Shown here one piece after another: positions 1-8,752 of a DNA stretch of 47,408 bases. The notes below the pieces were generated by a model. It searched no databases. It worked only from the letters and a program-made list of their open reading frames with translations, and was not told the origin of the DNA. A program made the position numbers and the translations under genes. The first letter of the stretch is position 1. Each line of letters begins with the position of its first letter. The DNA is from Candidatus Pacearchaeota archaeon (GTDB lineage: Archaea > Nanobdellota > Nanobdellia > Pacearchaeales > GW2011-AR1). The stretch covers positions 1-47,408 of the forward strand of contig JAGVWU010000002.1 of NCBI GenBank assembly GCA_018304145.1, in the 5' to 3' direction.

Positions 1-115
1 TATATTAAGGGCTACATATTTATAAAGCTTTCGTTGATAAAATAGAATATAGCACTTAAGAAGTTAATAGTTATTATTTAAGACGTAGTGTAGTTAAGCT
101 ATTCTATATACATTT

Positions 116-199
116 GCAGGGATGCTAGAGCGGTCAAATAGAACACGTTAAGGCCGTGTTGGCTTAGTGCCTTCGAAGGTTCGAATCCTTCTCCCTGCA
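116..199 (+). tRNA. tRNA-Leu (type II, long variable arm); apparent anticodon AAG
   Basis: Acceptor GCAGGGA/TCCCTGC, anticodon stem ACACG/CGTGT around loop TTAAGGC, variable arm GGC/GCC, T-arm GAAGG-TTCGAAT-CCTTC, discriminator A, no encoded CCA. Confidence 0.93.
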
Positions 200-214
200 T
201 GAACAGATAATAAA

Positions 215-361
215 ATGGAAGATAAAAATCAAGAATTCAATAAAAAGGCAGACATATCAGAAACCTTTGGAACATTAAAAAGAAAAATGAGTGGTCAAGA
301 ATTTAAAGATTTAGTAAGAAATATTGAACCAATTATCCAAGAAGATGATAAAGAAAACTGA
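215..361 (+). CDS. small hypothetical protein (48 aa)
   Basis: ATG..TGA reading MEDKNQEFNKKADISETFGTLKRKMSGQEFKDLVRNIEPIIQEDDKEN; below the length cutoff of the supplied ORF track. Confidence 0.5.
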   Translation: MEDKNQEFNKKADISETFGTLKRKMSGQEFKDLVRNIEPIIQEDDKEN

Positions 362-411
362 AAAAAGAGTTTCCAAAATCTTTATAAACCTTCAATCTAT
401 GAAACTTTATC

Positions 412-453
412 CTGCGAGTTAGAGTAAATACTCATCGCGTTTAGCGGGAAAGA
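412..453 (+). promoter_or_regulatory. possible structured leader upstream of the L18e-L13-S9 operon
   Basis: CCTGCGAGTTAGAGTAAATACTCATCGCGTTTAGCGGG can form CCTGC/GCGGG plus an inner GAGT/ACTC hairpin; about 50 nt upstream of rpl18e. Confidence 0.3.
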
Positions 454-500
454 ATTTTTCTGCTATAATTAATGGATTCAAAAACTTATAAAACAATAAC

Positions 501-857
501 ATGATAAGTCAAACATTAATCAAACAAAGGGAAAAAAGAAAAACAAATCCTGCTTTAGTTGAAATCATAGAATTTGCAAGAAAAAAAGAATTATTAGAAC
601 TAGCTAAAAGATTATCAGGACCAACCAGAAAACAAACTAAAATCAATGTTGGGGAAATTGATAGATTAAAAGAAAAAAATATCTTGGTTATTGGAAAGGT
701 TTTAGGCGAAGGGGAAATTGAACATAAAATTAATATATCTGCTTTGAGTTTTTCAAAGCAGGCAAAAGAAAAATTAAAAAAAGCAGGATGTGAAATTAGA
801 ACTATAAAAGAAGAAATTGAAAAAAATCATAAATTAGAAGGTGTTAAAATAATTTAA
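501..857 (+). CDS. rpl18e: 50S ribosomal protein L18e
   Basis: Recognisable L18e sequence; followed by L13 and S9 as in the archaeal operon. Confidence 0.93.
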   Translation: MISQTLIKQREKRKTNPALVEIIEFARKKELLELAKRLSGPTRKQTKINVGEIDRLKEKNILVIGKVLGEGEIEHKINISALSFSKQAKEKLKKAGCEIRTIKEEIEKNHKLEGVKII

Positions 858-895
858 AACTTTTAGGAAAAGTTTTAACAAAAACTAAAATCAAA

Positions 896-1306
896 ATGGA
901 AAATAAAAAACTAATAATTAATGGAGAAAATGCAGTATTCGGAAGACTATGCAGCTATGCTGCAAAACAAGCTTTGCAGGGAAATGAAGTGATAATTATT
1001 AATTCTGAAAAAACAATTATAACCGGAAATAAAAAAAATGTTTTGAATAAATATAAACAAAGAAAAATCAGGGGTGGGGCTTCTCAAAAAGGACCTAATT
1101 ATCCAAGAACCCCTCATATGATGCTTAAAAGAGGGATAAGGGGGATGCTTCCAGATTACAGGTGGGGGGAAGGAAGAGATGCATTGGAAAGAATTAAATG
1201 CTATGATGGAATACCTTCAGAATTTAAAAACAAAGAGATGATAAAAATTGAAGAATTAAATAAAACAAAATTTATTAAACTAAAGGAAATTTCAGAAAAA
1301 ATCTAA
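896..1306 (+). CDS. rpl13: 50S ribosomal protein L13
   Basis: L13 family features (GENAVFGRLCSYAAKQALQG, ..KGPNYPRTPHMMLKRGIRGMLP). Confidence 0.95.
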   Translation: MENKKLIINGENAVFGRLCSYAAKQALQGNEVIIINSEKTIITGNKKNVLNKYKQRKIRGGASQKGPNYPRTPHMMLKRGIRGMLPDYRWGEGRDALERIKCYDGIPSEFKNKEMIKIEELNKTKFIKLKEISEKI

Positions 1307-1317
1307 TGAAACAAAAA

Positions 1318-1342
1318 TTTCTGAGATTAAAAATCTCAGAAA
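1318..1342. repeat. perfect 11-bp stem hairpin between L13 and S9
   Basis: TTTCTGAGATT-AAA-AATCTCAGAAA. Confidence 0.8.
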
Positions 1343-1379
1343 CATTCAAATAATAAGATTTGAATTTTTATCAAAGACT

Positions 1380-1790
1380 ATGGATATTAAAAAATCTATA
1401 ATGATCGGTGGAAAAAGAAAAACTGCAATAGCTAAGGCTTTAATTACAGAGGGTAATGGAAAAATTTTAATTAACAAAATACCTTATGAAAATCTTGATT
1501 TTTTTAAAAAATTAATAATACAAGAGCCTATTGAAATAACGAAAAAGATTTTGGGGCATTTTAATTTTAATATATCTGTAAATGCAAAGGGTGGTGGAAC
1601 AGGTGCCCAAGCAGAAGTGTCCAGATTATCTATTGCGAGGGCATTAGTTAAGTTCACCAAATCTGAAGAATTGAAAAAGGCTTTTATGAAGTATGACAAA
1701 AATCTGCTTATTGCAGATACAAGAAGAAAAGAGGCTTATAAACCAGGCGATTCAAAAGCAAGAAGAAAAAGACAAAAAAGCTTTAGATAA
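1380..1790 (+). CDS. rps9: 30S ribosomal protein S9
   Basis: S9 signature GGGTGAQAEVSRLSIARALVKF and C-terminal KARRKRQKSFR. Confidence 0.95.
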   Translation: MDIKKSIMIGGKRKTAIAKALITEGNGKILINKIPYENLDFFKKLIIQEPIEITKKILGHFNFNISVNAKGGGTGAQAEVSRLSIARALVKFTKSEELKKAFMKYDKNLLIADTRRKEAYKPGDSKARRKRQKSFR

Positions 1791-1860
1791 AGTTTATTAA
1801 TCGAGCTCTCTTTTAGAAAAAGAAACTTCAGAGAGAAATTATTATTATAAAGAGGTTAAA

Positions 1861-2538
1861 ATGTTAGAAAATATTTTAGGTATGTTCAATAGCTTAGCAA
1901 ATTATATATCAAATACTTTGAATCAGTCGAGTTTGTTAATAGGAATCATTGTCTATGCTGCATTTATTTTAATATATTCTGGATTTTTTTGGAATTTTAA
2001 TAAGATTGTTTCAAAAAAGGATTTTTATGCAAGCTTTATTCAGAATTATTTTGATGAGAAAAATGAAGGTTTTAAAAAATTAATAGGGGGAATTTTAAAA
2101 CTTATAAAATATATAATAGTATTTCCCGCAGTAATATTGTTCTGGTTTTTGGTATTTGCATTATTTCTTTTGTTTCTTTCAAAAAACAATGAAATTTCAA
2201 AGGTTCTTTTGATAAGTGCTTCGATGATTATTGCAATAAGAATTTTGGCATTTTCAGAAGAAAATTTGTCTAGAAATGTTGCAAAGATAATACCTCTTAC
2301 ACTTTTAGCAATTTTTATAATTAACCCCAGTTTTTCAGACTTAGCTGGTTTTTTGGATAAACTGTCTTTAGTAAAAGATTTGATTAATAGTTCTTTGAAC
2401 CTGATGATTTTTATTTTTATAACTGAAGTGGTTTTAAGAATACTGAATCAAACTTCAAAAACCTTAAGAAATTTTAGTGAAAAAAGAAGTGAAAAGATTT
2501 TGATAAAGAGACCTGTCAAGAAGATTAAGAGAAATTAA
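1861..2538 (+). CDS. hypothetical multi-pass membrane protein
   Basis: Several hydrophobic segments; basic C-terminus. Confidence 0.75.
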   Translation: MLENILGMFNSLANYISNTLNQSSLLIGIIVYAAFILIYSGFFWNFNKIVSKKDFYASFIQNYFDEKNEGFKKLIGGILKLIKYIIVFPAVILFWFLVFALFLLFLSKNNEISKVLLISASMIIAIRILAFSEENLSRNVAKIIPLTLLAIFIINPSFSDLAGFLDKLSLVKDLINSSLNLMIFIFITEVVLRILNQTSKTLRNFSEKRSEKILIKRPVKKIKRN

Positions 2539-4454
2539 AACTTAAAATTATGCACCCTTATATCTGGAGACAACAGATAAACCCTGTCTGTTTTGCCCCT
2601 CAATCCCCTATAAACTCTTTGCAATAATTCTCTTTTTGCCTTATCCATATAAAAGCTCATAAAATAAGAGGGCTTATTTTTTTTAAATATCTTCCAAAAA
2701 ATTTCAGATATGTTGGGGTAAGGAAATCTTGTTATAACAATGCTATTGCACAGGTCTCCTGGAAAATCTATCCCCCTGTTGCATTTTGTTGTGAATAAAA
2801 CATTTATTTTTTTATCTTTAAAATCTTTTATTCTTTTTCCAAATGGATCATTGGTTTGTTCGTTGATAAGCTGTTCTTGTGTTGGAAGATTTTCTAAATT
2901 CAAACTTATTTTTTCACTTTCATTGGGCAAATCTGAAAAACTATTTACATGAACCAAAACCGGTTTCTTTGCACAGGATAAACATTTTGAAAGTGAGTTA
3001 AGATACTGCTCTCTGGTTGTCAAGCCTTTTTTAAAACTTTCATAACTGCAATCAAGCTCATATCCATACCTGCAATTTATTAACTCTCCCTGATGGCTTG
3101 TCTCTGCTTCAATTATTTTAAATTTTTCCAAGCCAAAAATATTTTTTAAAACATTTTCAGAATGAATTGTTCCGGACATTAAAATAAAAACTTTATTTTT
3201 TTCAACTAACTCCTTGAATCTTTTTTCAAGATTAGTGGTTACAAGATTTATTATTAAATCATTTTCTTTTTTACTCATTGAAAAAAATGTTTCGTCAATA
3301 AAATCTTCAAATATTTTGGCAACTTTGTAAAGATGATTGATGTAATTTAATTCTTCATCTAATTCATCTACAATTTCTGGATTATTTAGCATTATCTGCA
3401 ATAATTCTTCAATTAAAGTATTTTTAAGTTCAAATATTTCATTTGAATCTTTTAATTTATTTGAAACCTTAATCGCATTGACTGTGTCTGTTAATTCTTG
3501 AACTGAATTGATAACCTGGGGGTTTTTTGAGTAGATATTATTCAATGAAAACAGCAGTCTGTTAAGATTTATCTGCTCTTCATTTGAAAAATTGTCTAAA
3601 AAATCATCACATTCATCAATTATTTCTAGTTCAGTGCTGGGCTTTCTGTTTAAAATAGATTCAACAATATATTTTGCGCTGTTGAATATTATTACATCTG
3701 CATCTGCATAAGACTCATATTGTTCATAATAAGGGCAGCCTTTTGTTCTTAGATATAAGGAAAATCTCCTGTTATTTAGTCCGGAATAATTTATTTTTTT
3801 AGAGTCTTTAAATTTTCTAAGCTCTATTTCTTCGGGAAATAAAGGAGACCAATATGGGCAGACCGGAGCTATCGTCATTCTTTTTATGTCGGTTATAGAA
3901 TCAAAATCCCTAAAATCTACTGAAGGATTCTGCCTAATATAATCTTTTAGTATATTAATATTTTTTTCCTTAATCTCTATTTTGCATGGAATAAAATGGT
4001 TATCGCAGGAAATTTCATTTTTTGCTGCAAAATTTTTTCTATGAACCTGATTCGGTTCAAAAATCTCGGTCAATATTGCATTGGTTTCTTTTATTTTTGG
4101 TTCTAGAATTTTGGAATTTTCCTCTAAAAATTTGCATTTAAAATTTTTTCTTCCAACTATTGAAGAAATTTTAAGTTTTTTTCCATTATGAAGGATATAT
4201 TTTTTGCTTGTATAATCGTTTTTATACTGCTCCTGAAGATTTTTTATTGGAACAACTATAGAAGTTTTTCCAAGATGCCTTGCGAGATTCAGTGCAATGG
4301 CACTTTTGCCTGTTCCACACTGCCCTTTAATAAAAATTATCTTATATCCTTCTTTTATAGAATCTAAAACCTCTTTAACAACATCTGCCTGAGTTTTTCC
4401 ATTTGAAAAAACCAAAGGTTTAAGCTCTTTTTCATCTTCAAATAATGACCACAT
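2535..4454 (-). CDS. XPD/DinG-like superfamily 2 helicase
   Basis: Walker A GQCGTGKSA, DECD box (IIDECDDFLD), C-terminal TTKCNRGIDFPG and RVYRGLRG motifs. Confidence 0.8.
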   Translation of the reverse strand: MWSLFEDEKELKPLVFSNGKTQADVVKEVLDSIKEGYKIIFIKGQCGTGKSAIALNLARHLGKTSIVVPIKNLQEQYKNDYTSKKYILHNGKKLKISSIVGRKNFKCKFLEENSKILEPKIKETNAILTEIFEPNQVHRKNFAAKNEISCDNHFIPCKIEIKEKNINILKDYIRQNPSVDFRDFDSITDIKRMTIAPVCPYWSPLFPEEIELRKFKDSKKINYSGLNNRRFSLYLRTKGCPYYEQYESYADADVIIFNSAKYIVESILNRKPSTELEIIDECDDFLDNFSNEEQINLNRLLFSLNNIYSKNPQVINSVQELTDTVNAIKVSNKLKDSNEIFELKNTLIEELLQIMLNNPEIVDELDEELNYINHLYKVAKIFEDFIDETFFSMSKKENDLIINLVTTNLEKRFKELVEKNKVFILMSGTIHSENVLKNIFGLEKFKIIEAETSHQGELINCRYGYELDCSYESFKKGLTTREQYLNSLSKCLSCAKKPVLVHVNSFSDLPNESEKISLNLENLPTQEQLINEQTNDPFGKRIKDFKDKKINVLFTTKCNRGIDFPGDLCNSIVITRFPYPNISEIFWKIFKKNKPSYFMSFYMDKAKRELLQRVYRGLRGKTDRVYLLSPDIRVHNFKF

Positions 4455-4467
4455 TTTAAAATAGAGG

Positions 4468-5472
4468 TTAAAGAGAGTTTATAACAATTCTTGTTGTTAA
4501 TTTATAGGTATCTGCCCATTTTGCGTAGGCATTCCAGCCATTAAAACTTTTGATAAATTTTTCATAAGAAATTTTTTTATTTTTAAACAAATCAATTTTT
4601 TTCCTAATTTTTTTAATATTTCTTTTTCTTAATAAACTAAAATAATAAAAATTCCTAAAACCTACAAAATCTATGCCTTTTGATAATAAAATAATTTTAG
4701 ATTTGTCTGGATGTAGTTCGAGTTTTAGCTTTTCTTTTAAAAATTCATTAATTTGCTGCTTCCAAATTTCTAGTTGTAATTTTGATTTATGCAAAATTAC
4801 AAAATCATCTACATACCTTATATAATATTTTGCTTTTAATTTATACTTAACAAAATAATCCAGTTCATTTAAATAAACATTAGCAAAAAATTGAGATGTT
4901 AAATTTCCAAGAGGCATGCCTTTTCCATTAATTTTAGAATCAAAGTTATTTAATATTTTCTCAATAAGCCAAATTACTTTTTCATCTTGAATTTTTCTTT
5001 TTAGAAGATTAACTAAAATCTCCTGACTGACTTCATCAAAATAATGTTTAATATCTGCTTTTAGACAATAAGCATTTTTACTATGATTCTTAGTAACTTT
5101 TCTTAAAAAATAATAAAATCGTTTAATAGCAAATAAATTTCCCTTGCCTTTTCTATTTGCACAAGAATCGTAAATAAACAATCTTTCAAAAACAGGTTCA
5201 ATTATATTAATAATTGCATGATGCACTATTCTGTCTCTAAATGCAGATTTAGAAATTTTTCTTGTCTTTGGATCTCTTAAAATAAAGGTTACAAGAGGTT
5301 TTGGTTGATAAGTCTCAGTTATTAATTCCTTTTGCAATTGAAATAAATTTCCAATAACGTCCTTTTCAAATTCAATTACATATGACATTTTTGTTTTCCC
5401 TTTTCTTGCTTTACGCCAGGCAAGAAGAAGGTTGCTCATATTGTAAATCTCCGAATATAAGTTCTCTTTCAT
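4468..5472 (-). CDS. DGR-type reverse transcriptase
   Basis: RT motifs including YVDD (IRYVDDFVIL) and GMPLGNLTSQFFANVYLNELD, the DGR-associated GNxxSQ motif; TR lies directly upstream. Confidence 0.96.
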   Translation of the reverse strand: MKENLYSEIYNMSNLLLAWRKARKGKTKMSYVIEFEKDVIGNLFQLQKELITETYQPKPLVTFILRDPKTRKISKSAFRDRIVHHAIINIIEPVFERLFIYDSCANRKGKGNLFAIKRFYYFLRKVTKNHSKNAYCLKADIKHYFDEVSQEILVNLLKRKIQDEKVIWLIEKILNNFDSKINGKGMPLGNLTSQFFANVYLNELDYFVKYKLKAKYYIRYVDDFVILHKSKLQLEIWKQQINEFLKEKLKLELHPDKSKIILLSKGIDFVGFRNFYYFSLLRKRNIKKIRKKIDLFKNKKISYEKFIKSFNGWNAYAKWADTYKLTTRIVINSL

Positions 5473-5496
5473 TATTAAAATTCTGGTAGCGAGAAC

Positions 5497-5587
5497 TATT
5501 CTGAAAAGAGAGCCATCATCATTGTTGAGGTTCCTGTTGTTGCAATTGAAGTTGGACCTGTTGCCATGCCCAATGCTATTGAGCCAA
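5497..5587 (-). repeat. DGR template repeat (TR)
   Basis: 91 bp matching 5990-6080 at a constant offset of 493 bp; sense strand is rich in AAY codons (..AACTTCAATTGCAACAACAGGAACCTCAACAAT..). Confidence 0.95.
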
Positions 5588-5690
5588 CATTAGTAGCACT
5601 TTTGCCTTTACATCACTGAAGCTTCTCGCAAGAACCTTCTGTATTTTATAGCTTAAATTCAAGTAAAATATGCGCTGACAAAAGAGCATG

Positions 5691-5714
5691 TAGTTCTGGT
5701 AGCTACCAGAACTA
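5691..5714. repeat. perfect 24-bp palindrome between DGR target gene and TR
   Basis: TAGTTCTGGTAGCTACCAGAACTA. Confidence 0.9.
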
Positions 5715-5737
5715 ATAATTAAAAGAAATGAAGTTTA

Positions 5738-5761
5738 AAAATTCTTGTAAAAGAATTTTTA
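5738..5761. terminator. hairpin downstream of the DGR target gene
   Basis: AAAAATTCTT-GTAA-AAGAATTTTT, followed by TTCAAATT-TTAC-AATTTGAA. Confidence 0.5.
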
Positions 5762-5797
5762 ATCCCATTCAAATTTTACAATTTGAAGTTTTAAAAA

Positions 5798-6634
5798 TTA
5801 TTGTTTTGCAAATTGCATTAATCCTAAGATAAGTTCTTCAAGTTTTCCTGCTTGCAAAGTTCCTAATTTTCCTTCTTTTATTCCTTGGGCAGTTTCTAAA
5901 AAAGAATTTAATTGTTCTTGAGTATAAGGCAAAGCCCGCATTTCTTTTGGAGAAATTTTTTGCGCGCCTTCGGCGCTTTTCTTACCACGTACCCTGAAAA
6001 GAGAGCCAAGATCATAGTAGAGGTCCCAGTAGTCGCAATAGAAGTTGGACCTGCCGCCATGCCCAATGCAATCGAGCCAAAAACTCCTTGCATAATCTTT
6101 TGATTGAATTGGAAGAAGGTAAAAAGTTACTTCCCGAATTCCTGTTTTATTTTTTAAGAACAAACCAGATTCTTTTGCAAGTTTTTTGCTTCTTGCTAAA
6201 AATACTATTCCATTATCATCTGCAAATGAATCTGTTGGAACATTATGTGTTTTGGTTTTTCCTAAATTTATTACTCTTTTTTTATAAGTAGGTCTTGCTG
6301 TATCTTGCTCGGCTATTTCTAAAATCACTTCTGTTGCAGCTCTTCCATTTAAAAGAATATCTGGAGTTAAATAAAATTCTCTATTATTTTTATGAGCATC
6401 AACTGCTGTTTGAGCATAAGGAATCAAAGGATTAAATTCAGCCAAAGCTCCATAAATATTTCCCTGGATGCAACTAAAGCTTTCAGTTGTCCAAGCTCCT
6501 GGATAACAAACATCTGAATCAACTCCTTGCTTAATTCTTTCTTTTAATAAATCTCTTGCTGTTGCAGGTTTTCCTTCTGAACTTGCTTTTTCATAAGCAA
6601 CTGCAAAATTTCCTGTTTGTCGTTCTAGTGCCAT
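5798..6634 (-). CDS. DGR target (variable) protein, C-type-lectin-like variable region
   Basis: Contains the VR in frame: SFWLDCIGHGGRSNFYCDYWDLYYDLGSLFRVRG; same-frame TR reads CWLNSIGHGNRSNFNCNNRNLNNDDGSLFRI. Confidence 0.93.
   Translation of the reverse strand: MALERQTGNFAVAYEKASSEGKPATARDLLKERIKQGVDSDVCYPGAWTTESFSCIQGNIYGALAEFNPLIPYAQTAVDAHKNNREFYLTPDILLNGRAATEVILEIAEQDTARPTYKKRVINLGKTKTHNVPTDSFADDNGIVFLARSKKLAKESGLFLKNKTGIREVTFYLLPIQSKDYARSFWLDCIGHGGRSNFYCDYWDLYYDLGSLFRVRGKKSAEGAQKISPKEMRALPYTQEQLNSFLETAQGIKEGKLGTLQAGKLEELILGLMQFAKQ
5990..6080 (-). repeat. DGR variable repeat (VR) inside the target gene
   Basis: 91 bp aligned without gaps to TR; 15 substitutions, 14 at TR adenines (sense), one G-to-C. 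Confidence 0.95.
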
Positions 6635-6733
6635 GATTTTATTATGAAAAAGGGATTTAAAAAGGTTTCTAATGTTACTACTTTTTAATTAATATCGTTT
6701 AAACCAAACAAAAGCATTTATCGGTATATAATT

Positions 6734-7501
6734 TTAATTTGTAAATGCTTTTGTTTGCTCGCAGTATTTTCCAAACTCACACCATTTGCATAAAGGGCTT
6801 GGAGAAGCAGGATAAATTGTTGTAGATTCTATTTTATTTATCAGGTTTATAATATCCTGCTTCAGGCTTTCCAGCTGCTCTTCTGTTCTTTTTGAAATCA
6901 TTTTTTGATTAAAATCAAGAAAATGCCAGATTAAATGAACATCTGATGCATTAAATTCTTTTCTTATTCCTATAGAATACAAGGCTAACTGCCGGTCTTT
7001 GTTTAATTCCTCTTGAGTTTTTATTGAACCGGTTTTATAGTCATGAATCTCAAAAATATTAGATTCATTATTATGAACAAGCCTGTCAATATAACCCTGA
7101 AGCATATATTTTCCATCATTATTTAGGTCTATTGTCACCTGATGCTCTATTGCTATTGTATTATCCAAAAAAGGATAATTTTTAATAAAGTAATCTATTA
7201 AAAACTTGATTCCTTTGTCAAAATAATATTCAAAAGTCAGATTAGTGTTGACAATTTTTATTTCTTCTTTAAAATCTCTTTTCCAAGATTTTGCATAGTA
7301 TTCTATTGCATCTTCTAGCTGCAGATTTCGCTTTTCAAGAATTTTTAAATATAACCATTCTAAAGTTTCATGCACTTTTTCTCCCAAATATGCCTCTATT
7401 GTACATTCTATTTCAGGAGTCAATTTATCAATGTATCTGAATTTAAATTTTAATGGGCATTGTTCAAAAGCAGAGATTCTTGAATGTGAATAGATTGTCA
7501 T
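6734..7501 (-). CDS. PD-(D/E)XK nuclease, RecB/Cas4-like family
   Basis: SHSRISAFEQCPLKFKFRY N-terminus, IHDYKTG motif, C-terminal Cys cluster CKWCEFGKYC. Confidence 0.85.
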   Translation of the reverse strand: MTIYSHSRISAFEQCPLKFKFRYIDKLTPEIECTIEAYLGEKVHETLEWLYLKILEKRNLQLEDAIEYYAKSWKRDFKEEIKIVNTNLTFEYYFDKGIKFLIDYFIKNYPFLDNTIAIEHQVTIDLNNDGKYMLQGYIDRLVHNNESNIFEIHDYKTGSIKTQEELNKDRQLALYSIGIRKEFNASDVHLIWHFLDFNQKMISKRTEEQLESLKQDIINLINKIESTTIYPASPSPLCKWCEFGKYCEQTKAFTN

Positions 7502-7825
7502 TTTCTTTTTGGGATTAATTATTTTAATAAAGAGAATATAAAAGGGTTTCTATTTTGAAGATTATGTATTAGTCCTGTATTTTACTGAAATTATTTAATG
7601 GTAGCCATAGGGTTGCTTTTATGAAATTAAAAGGAGCAATTTATTAAGCAAAAAAACTGATAAATAAAAGGTCTATCCTGTAAGTTTAGATAAAACAGGA
7701 TTAAGACAAATATTCTGTTTAAAGAAATCTAGAAAAATTTATAAATTGCTTTTATCTGATGATTATACTTCAATTATATTTGAAGTTAAGAATAAGTTTA
7801 AAAAGGAGAGTAAATTAAAAAATAT

Positions 7826-8752
7826 ATGAAAAAAATAATTTTTGGAATAATGATATTATTTTTGTTGCCAGGATTTGTTAGTTCTGCATCTGCATTAGAA
7901 ACAAATACTTATAGCAAGAGCTTTCTTGGAAAAACAATTCCTGAAGAAGTTCAGTATCAAAATTGCGATGCAGCAAAATCTTGTCTAGATGGATTAGAGT
8001 GTTATATTCTACCTGGCATGGGAAGCCCAAAATGTGTTAATCCAAATCCTTGCTCTTATTATCAATGCACAGGAAATACCGAATGTTCAGTTTTAGAAAC
8101 TTATCCTCCAAAAGTTATGTGCAGTTGCAAAGGAGGCACATGTTTATCTTCTTCAATTCAATCTGGCTGTGTTATTTCTAAAAATCTTGAAACTAGAAAA
8201 GAATCAATAGTATGTCCAACAGAACAACCTATTGAAACTTCAGTAACTTTTTCTGGAGAAACAACAGGATTTCAAGGTACAATAAGCGGTGGTGAAGAAG
8301 GTACTTATGCCAATGGAACATCTGTGATCATAGCTAAAGAAGAAAATGTAGAAAATGGAGTGATGATAAAAATAGGTCCAATTGAATTTGAAACTTTTGA
8401 AGAAGTAACTGTTCAGAATTCAAAATTATACATGAAAACTTCTAATGGAAAAAATACAGAAATAAAAATAGCTCCTGAAACTGCATCAGAAAAAGCATTG
8501 GAAAGGCTTAATTTAAAAGTTTGCTCTGTTGAAAATAATTGCACTATTGTCCTGAAAGAAGTTGGAAAACAAGAGGAAATAAAAACTGCTTATGAATTTC
8601 AAGCAGAAAAAATAGGAAAGATTTTGGGATTGTTTAATGCTAGAATGGAATTAATGACTCAGGTTGATGCTGAATCAGGTGAAGTTATTAAAGATGAAAA
8701 GCCATGGTGGGTGGGAATGTTTTCTGAAAGCAAAGAAGAAAGTTCAGAATAA
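7826..8752 (+). CDS. secreted Cys-rich hypothetical protein
   Basis: N-terminal signal peptide (MKKIIFGIMILFLLPGFVSSASA); many paired cysteines. Confidence 0.75.
   Translation: MKKIIFGIMILFLLPGFVSSASALETNTYSKSFLGKTIPEEVQYQNCDAAKSCLDGLECYILPGMGSPKCVNPNPCSYYQCTGNTECSVLETYPPKVMCSCKGGTCLSSSIQSGCVISKNLETRKESIVCPTEQPIETSVTFSGETTGFQGTISGGEEGTYANGTSVIIAKEENVENGVMIKIGPIEFETFEEVTVQNSKLYMKTSNGKNTEIKIAPETASEKALERLNLKVCSVENNCTIVLKEVGKQEEIKTAYEFQAEKIGKILGLFNARMELMTQVDAESGEVIKDEKPWWVGMFSESKEESSE

Noticed and set aside
1484-1699. Antisense ORF in S9, and similar antisense ORFs inside the helicase, lhr, DP2, DP1, cdc6, purF and GTPase genes
   Set aside because: Shadow ORFs opposite strongly supported coding genes.
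5908-6093. 61-aa minus ORF overlapping the VR (and plus ORFs 5912-6103, 6088-6291)
   Set aside because: Alternative-frame readings over the DGR target gene; the 278-aa frame is the one in which TR AAY codons align with VR changes.
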